Below, piece after piece: positions 60,329 to 64,000 of a DNA stretch of 64,000 bases (within the stretch, counting starts at the first letter, position 1; every line of letters starts with the position of its first letter). The stretch spans positions 49,271-113,270 of the forward strand of contig DASWNW010000086.1 in assembly GCA_036399015.1 (NCBI GenBank), in the 5' to 3' direction. The stretch comes from QHVT01 sp036399015. Lineage in GTDB: Bacteria > Acidobacteriota > Thermoanaerobaculia > Gp7-AA8. The notes below the pieces were generated by a model. That model was given only the letters and a program-made list of their open reading frames with translations, had not been told where the DNA came from and did no database searches. A program made the position numbers and the translations under genes.

Positions 60329-61294
60329 ATGAAACGGCTGCTGCTCGTCTTCCTCCTCGCCGGCTGCGCGTCCACTCCGCCGCTTCGGGACGGCTGGAAC
60401 CGGATTCCGGGAGGCGAGGGGACCGGCTGCTCGGAGCCGGGGTCGGAGTTCGCGTTCTTCGTGAAGCCGGGTCGCGCCGACAGGCTGGCGATCTACTTCG
60501 ACGGCGGCGGGGCCTGCTGGAACGACGATACCTGTGTGACCAAGGCGGCGTACGATCCGGGGATCGACGAGGCCGACGATCCGACTGGGCGCCGCGGCCT
60601 GTTCGATCTCTCCGACGCGAGAAATCCGATCCGCGACTACACGATCGTTTCGATTCCGTACTGTACCGCCGACGTCTTTCTCGGCACGAAAACGGTGACG
60701 TACAGCGGCAAGACGGTTCGCCATCAGGGTGCGGCGAACGCGATGCGGGCGCTGGAGTGGACGTTCGATACCTTCCGGAAACCGGAGGTCGTGTTCGTGT
60801 TCGGGACGAGCGCCGGCGCGATTCCTTCGCCTCATTACGCCAGCCTCGCCGCCCGGCGCTATGCGAGTGCGCGGGTCGTGCAGCTCGGCGAGGCCGCGGG
60901 TGCGTACCGTTCTCCCGCCATCCCCCCGGTCCTCTCCAACTGGGGAGCGGCGCCGCGTTCATTCGAACGGATCTACATCGACGCCAAGGCGGCAGCGCCG
61001 CGCGTCCGCTTCGCACAATTCAACACCGCCGCCGATCGCGTTCAGGGCACCTTCCTGCAGTGGCTCGGGACGCCTGCAGAGTCGATCCCCCGCTCGATCC
61101 GCGAAAACATGGCGGAGATCCGCGCGGCCGACCCGCAGTTCCGCGCTTATACCGCGGCAGGCAACGAGCATCTCGTCCTGACCAGGGACTCCTTCTATAC
61201 GACGGACGTGAACGGGGTGACGCTCGCCCAGTGGGTCGCGGATCTCCTCGCCGGGCGCGACGTCGAGGACGTCACCGCGTCAGACGCGCGTTAG
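60329..61294 (+). CDS. Pectinacetylesterase-family lipoprotein
   Basis: 321 residues. The lipobox is in LLLVFLLAGC. The alpha/beta hydrolase-like fold of the PAE family is shown by WNRIPGGEGTGCS, LAIYFDGGGACWNDDTC, IVSIPYCTADVFLG and the nucleophile motif VFGTSAGAIPS. The Cys residues in DGGGACW and SIPYCTAD are family-typical. It probably deacetylates polysaccharides or other esters at the cell surface. No SD stronger than CGGC is seen. Its 3' end converges on the lipoprotein gene at 61373 with a 78-bp gap containing a weak GCCGGC hairpin. Confidence 0.8.
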   Translation: MKRLLLVFLLAGCASTPPLRDGWNRIPGGEGTGCSEPGSEFAFFVKPGRADRLAIYFDGGGACWNDDTCVTKAAYDPGIDEADDPTGRRGLFDLSDARNPIRDYTIVSIPYCTADVFLGTKTVTYSGKTVRHQGAANAMRALEWTFDTFRKPEVVFVFGTSAGAIPSPHYASLAARRYASARVVQLGEAAGAYRSPAIPPVLSNWGAAPRSFERIYIDAKAAAPRVRFAQFNTAADRVQGTFLQWLGTPAESIPRSIRENMAEIRAADPQFRAYTAAGNEHLVLTRDSFYTTDVNGVTLAQWVADLLAGRDVEDVTASDAR

Positions 61295-61372
61295 GAGTCC
61301 GCGCGGCAGAAAGCGCCGACGGAGTGGCCACACGTGCACCGGCGGAGCAACCAGCGCTGCCGGCCGTGCCGG

Positions 61373-62044
61373 CTAGTCGCCCGCCACGAACGCGTTCATC
61401 CGCCACTTCCCTCCAACCCGATTGAACCCGGCGCGGAAACCGACCGGGCTCCAGAGCTTCTTCGGGTCGACCCTCCCTACCTTGCCGTCGGCGGTCCTGA
61501 CCTGTCCCTCCCTGGCCGTCCGGTCGACGATGTCGTGGGAGAGCAGGGCGATGGTCTTGCCGGCCGCGTCGCGCAGGGGGACGTTTTCCCCGATCACTAC
61601 CAGCGAGCCGAAGGGATCGCGGTCCTCGGGCCATTTGCTGTAGACGTACGGAGTCCAGAAAGCGTCTTCGCGCAGAAACGTGCCGCCGAGGGAGAGGGTG
61701 GTCGCGAGCGCGTCCCGGACGCGCTTCTCCGCGAGTAGTTTGGGGAAGTCGCTCGAGCTCCCGCCTTCACTGAAATCGGTCCTGATCTTCGGGTCAGAGA
61801 GCGCGACGACCGCCTCGATGTCGCCGCGGCGGAGGGCGTCGAGGAGCTGCTTCCGGTACGCGGCCAACGCCGGATCGCGCGACCACTCGTCGACCGGGCG
61901 CAGCTTCGGACCCTTCACCGCCGGGGCCGCCGGTGCGGCCGCCTTAACGGGCGCCGGAGCGGGCGGGTCGTCGACCGTAATGGTGGTTTTCAGCTCGTCG
62001 CAGGCAAGGATCAGCAGGGAAAAACAGACAACAGCACGTCTCAT
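61373..62044 (-). CDS. Lipoprotein of unknown function
   Basis: 223 residues. The signal ends in the lipobox FSLLILAC. An Ala/Pro/Lys linker (about 25-48) leads to a helical segment (AYRKQLLDALRRGDIEAVVALSDP). A beta-rich domain follows, with VVIGENVPLRDAAGKTIALLSHDIVDR and VRTADGKVGRVDPKKLWSPVG, which resembles an SH3b-like fold (the pattern V-x-L-R-x-x-x-G and L-W-S-P). SH3b domains often bind peptidoglycan, but this is only a resemblance. It is divergent from the response regulator gene. Confidence 0.72.
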   Translation of the reverse strand: MRRAVVCFSLLILACDELKTTITVDDPPAPAPVKAAAPAAPAVKGPKLRPVDEWSRDPALAAYRKQLLDALRRGDIEAVVALSDPKIRTDFSEGGSSSDFPKLLAEKRVRDALATTLSLGGTFLREDAFWTPYVYSKWPEDRDPFGSLVVIGENVPLRDAAGKTIALLSHDIVDRTAREGQVRTADGKVGRVDPKKLWSPVGFRAGFNRVGGKWRMNAFVAGD

Positions 62045-62187
62045 CAGGGCTGGATGTGTTCAGATTCCGTGCACGTGTCCCGTTTCGTACATGCTCGCCG
62101 GGTAGGCGAGATCGCGTAACCGGCCCCCGGCCAGCAGGTTGCGTGAAACCGGTTTGCGGCGGCCGCATTGCACGGGGAGGTACCGGC

Positions 62188-62532
62188 ATGCCTCGCGTAC
62201 TGGTCGTGGACGACGATCCCTCCTACCTCATGATCCTGGAACGGCTCTGCGCGAGCTGTGGTGCGTCGGTCGTCACGGCGTCGACCGCCGCCGCCGCGCG
62301 CGAGGCGATCGCCCGCGACCAGTTCGACCTGCTGCTGCTCGACCTGCAATTGGCCGGACACGAAGGGCTCGCCCTGATCTCGGAGGTCGAGGCGCAGCCC
62401 GAACTGGCCAGGAACGCGGTGGTGGTGACCGGGTTCTCGACGGTCGCGCCGGCGTTCACACAGCTTCCGATCGTCGACAAGGGGCGGCTGACGGATCTCT
62501 CCGACTACCTGCGGAAGCTCCTCGTCCGTTGA
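62188..62532 (+). CDS. Single-domain response regulator
   Basis: 114 residues, receiver only. VLVVDDDPSYLMILERL gives the acidic pair, LLLLDLQLAG the phospho-Asp, VVVTGF the Thr and IVDKGRL a shifted Lys. The helix 4-strand 5 region is shorter than usual, so activation could differ from CheY. GGGGAGG sits 7 nt upstream of the ATG. It lies 18 bases before tex and may be co-transcribed with it, though no functional link is known. Confidence 0.85.
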   Translation: MPRVLVVDDDPSYLMILERLCASCGASVVTASTAAAAREAIARDQFDLLLLDLQLAGHEGLALISEVEAQPELARNAVVVTGFSTVAPAFTQLPIVDKGRLTDLSDYLRKLLVR

Positions 62533-62550
62533 GGTTAGACTGCGCCCCCC

Positions 62551-64000
62551 ATGGCGCACGTCGCGCAGATCGCCGCTGAGCTGAGCCTCCGCCCGCAGCA
62601 GGTCGAGCGCACGCTGGAGCTGCACGCCGAAGGCTCGACCGTCCCCTTCATCGCCCGCTATCGCAAAGAGGCGACCGGCAACCTCGATGAGGTGCAGATA
62701 CAGGCCATCTTCGACCGCGCCGCGGAGCTGCAGGAGCTGGACGACCGCCGCGCCGCGATCCTGAAGTCGATCGAGGAGCAGGGGAAGCTGACGCCGGAGC
62801 TGGCGGCGGCCATCACCCGGGCGACGACGCGCACCGGGCTCGAGGACCTCTACCTGCCGTACCGCCCGAAGCGCCGCACGCGCGCCACGATCGCGCGTGA
62901 GAAGGGGCTGGAGCCGCTGGCCGACTACGTCTGGGGTACCGGCGGGCTGAAGCCCGCCGCTCCACCTTCTGAAGACGACCTCGCGGGCGCGCGGGACATC
63001 TGCGCCGAGCGGGTCTCCGAGGATGCGCAGCTGCGCAGCTTCGCCCGCGCGGCGGCGTGGCGCGAGGGGGTCCTCACCACCACCGTCCTCGCGGACAAGA
63101 AGGCGGCGAAGAGCAAGTTCGAGCTGTACTACGACCACAAGGAGCCGCTCGCGCATGCCCCCTCGCACCGCGTGCTGGCCATCTTCCGCGGCGAGGCGGA
63201 GGAGTTCCTCAACGTCCGGCTGCGCTTTCCCGACGAACAGATCGTGGCGGGACTGAAGCAGCGCATCCGCCATCCGAGCCCGCTGCCGCACGAGCGCGAG
63301 AAGGCGATCGAAGACGGGTGGAAGCGGCTGCTCTCGGTGTCGTTGGAGGGAGAGCTGCGGGCGGAGCTGAAGCAGCGCGCCGACGCGCAGGCGATCGAGG
63401 TGTTCGGGCAGAACCTGCGCAACCTCCTGCTCGCGCCGCCGGCCGGCAACCGTCGCGTGCTGGCGCTCGACCCGGGGCTGCGCACCGGGATCAAGGCGGC
63501 GGTGCTCGACGCGACCGGCAAGCTGCTGGAGACGGCGACGCTGTACACGGAGAAGTCGGCGAACGAGCGGACCGCCGCCGCGAAGACGTTGCGACGGCTG
63601 CTCGACACCTACGACCCGGAGCTGATCGCGGTCGGCAACGGCACCGGCTCGCGCGAGGCCGAGGCGTTCGTGCGCGACGTCGCTCCCGCCGCGCCGATTG
63701 TTTCGGTGTCGGAGCAGGGGGCCTCGATCTACTCGGCCTCCGACGTGGCGCGCGAGGAGTTCCCGGAGCTCGACGTCTCGCTGCGCAGCGCCGCGTCGAT
63801 CGGACGGCGGCTGCAGGACCCGCTCGGCGAGCTGGTGAAGATCGACCCGAAGTCGATCGGCGTCGGGCAGTACCAGCACGACGTCGACCACGCGCTGCTG
63901 ACGAAGAAGCTCGAGGCGACCGTCGACTCGTGCGTGAACGCGGTCGGCGTGGACGTGAACACCGCGTCGGCGCCGCTGCTCACCCGGGTGTCCGGCATCG
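62551..64000 (+). CDS. tex: Tex transcription accessory / RNA-binding protein (5' part)
   Basis: 483 codons are visible; the gene runs off the window. N-terminal Tex_N: AHVAQIAAELSLRPQQVERTLELHAEGSTVPFIARYRKEATGNLDEVQI. Next come LEDLYLPYRPKRRTRATIAREKGLEPLA, ILAIFRGE-like VLAIFRGEAEEFLNVRL, and the YqgF-like domain (RRVLALDPGLRTGIKAAVLDATG, IAVGNGTGSREAEAFV, SEQGASIYSASDVAREEFP). It ends in the helix-hairpin-helix region (SIGVGQYQHDVDHALL, then CVNAVGVDVNTASAPLL). The S1 domain lies beyond the window. Tex binds nucleic acid and affects transcription. Residues about 130-139 are encoded by a REP unit. Confidence 0.95.
   Translation, partial: MAHVAQIAAELSLRPQQVERTLELHAEGSTVPFIARYRKEATGNLDEVQIQAIFDRAAELQELDDRRAAILKSIEEQGKLTPELAAAITRATTRTGLEDLYLPYRPKRRTRATIAREKGLEPLADYVWGTGGLKPAAPPSEDDLAGARDICAERVSEDAQLRSFARAAAWREGVLTTTVLADKKAAKSKFELYYDHKEPLAHAPSHRVLAIFRGEAEEFLNVRLRFPDEQIVAGLKQRIRHPSPLPHEREKAIEDGWKRLLSVSLEGELRAELKQRADAQAIEVFGQNLRNLLLAPPAGNRRVLALDPGLRTGIKAAVLDATGKLLETATLYTEKSANERTAAAKTLRRLLDTYDPELIAVGNGTGSREAEAFVRDVAPAAPIVSVSEQGASIYSASDVAREEFPELDVSLRSAASIGRRLQDPLGELVKIDPKSIGVGQYQHDVDHALLTKKLEATVDSCVNAVGVDVNTASAPLLTRVSGI
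62940..62966. repeat. REP unit inside tex
   Basis: CGGCGGGCTG/AAGCCCGCCG (62940-62959) followed by CTCCACC is the reverse complement of the unit at 27024-27051. It is read in frame as GGLKPAAPP in a linker between the Tex_N helices and the next domain, a place where an insertion should be tolerated. Confidence 0.75.

Overview
The window is GC-rich, densely coded chromosomal DNA. The gene content fits Acidobacteriota: an 804-residue ADOP/MacB-like permease, an ECF sigma factor next to a membrane Ser/Thr kinase, a winged-helix/TolB/TPR regulator, and IPTL-CTERM and Calx-beta surface proteins. This lineage call is inference; no rRNA, tRNA or other universal marker gene is visible. Many genes overlap by 1-8 bases (ATGA, TGATG), so short co-directional operons dominate.

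Layout. 0.1-7.5 kb: small lipoprotein, winged-helix/TPR regulator, ExbD-like and Sel1-like pair, membrane protein, DUF3597 and DUF937 proteins, a 65-bp tandem hairpin array, a class-A-beta-lactamase-like protein and an S41 protease. 7.5-10.4 kb: single-domain response regulator and a REC-GGDEF-EAL c-di-GMP protein. 10.5-15.6 kb: ECF sigma factor, Ser/Thr kinase, HTH_42 winged-helix protein and a frameshifted zeta-toxin-like kinase with a small partner. 15.7-20.7 kb: NtrY-like kinase, sigma-54 activator and ADOP permease, all leftward. 20.9-29.1 kb: snapalysin-like secreted protease, triple-PAS hybrid kinase, aldo/keto reductase, and a membrane-protein gene whose start has been triplicated around REP elements. 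29.2-39.7 kb: nine-repeat Calx-beta protein, flavin oxidoreductase, DOPA dioxygenase, amidohydrolase, pirin, second aldo/keto reductase and an MBL-fold hydrolase. 40-46 kb: a TetR-controlled efflux operon (TolC, HlyD, two ABC ATPases, one permease), laid out like E. coli cecR-ybhGFSR. 46-52 kb: two beta-helix paralogues, TetR plus a class-C serine hydrolase, and an EAL protein. 52-60.3 kb: a more disordered stretch with a 21-bp heptad-coding repeat tract, a DUF6869-like protein, unknown genes, a split AlaX and an OsmC remnant. 60.3-64 kb: pectinacetylesterase-like lipoprotein, lipoprotein, response regulator and the 5' part of tex.

Repeats are the most unusual aspect. Five intergenic snapback elements (near 10.45, 36.95, 39.8, 46.1 and 49.0 kb) share one architecture: inverted arms of about 27-50 nt, each built of 7-, 8- or 9/10-nt tandem units. 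Their sequences are not the same from site to site. A second family is REP/BIME-like (core GGGCT-loop-AGCCC, often preceded by TGGA). It occurs between genes, overlaps the stop codon of a kinase gene, and is read in frame inside three coding genes (HTH_42 protein, TolC-like protein, Tex). At 26.8-27.3 kb two BIMEs alternate with three copies of the start region of one gene. No REP-associated transposase is present in the window.

Three genes look broken or recently altered: zeta-like (one base missing near 15344), AlaX (one extra base near 58149) and OsmC (internal deletion). Two genes, the Ser/Thr kinase and the sigma-54 activator, have family-conserved N-termini extending upstream of any ATG, GTG or TTG.
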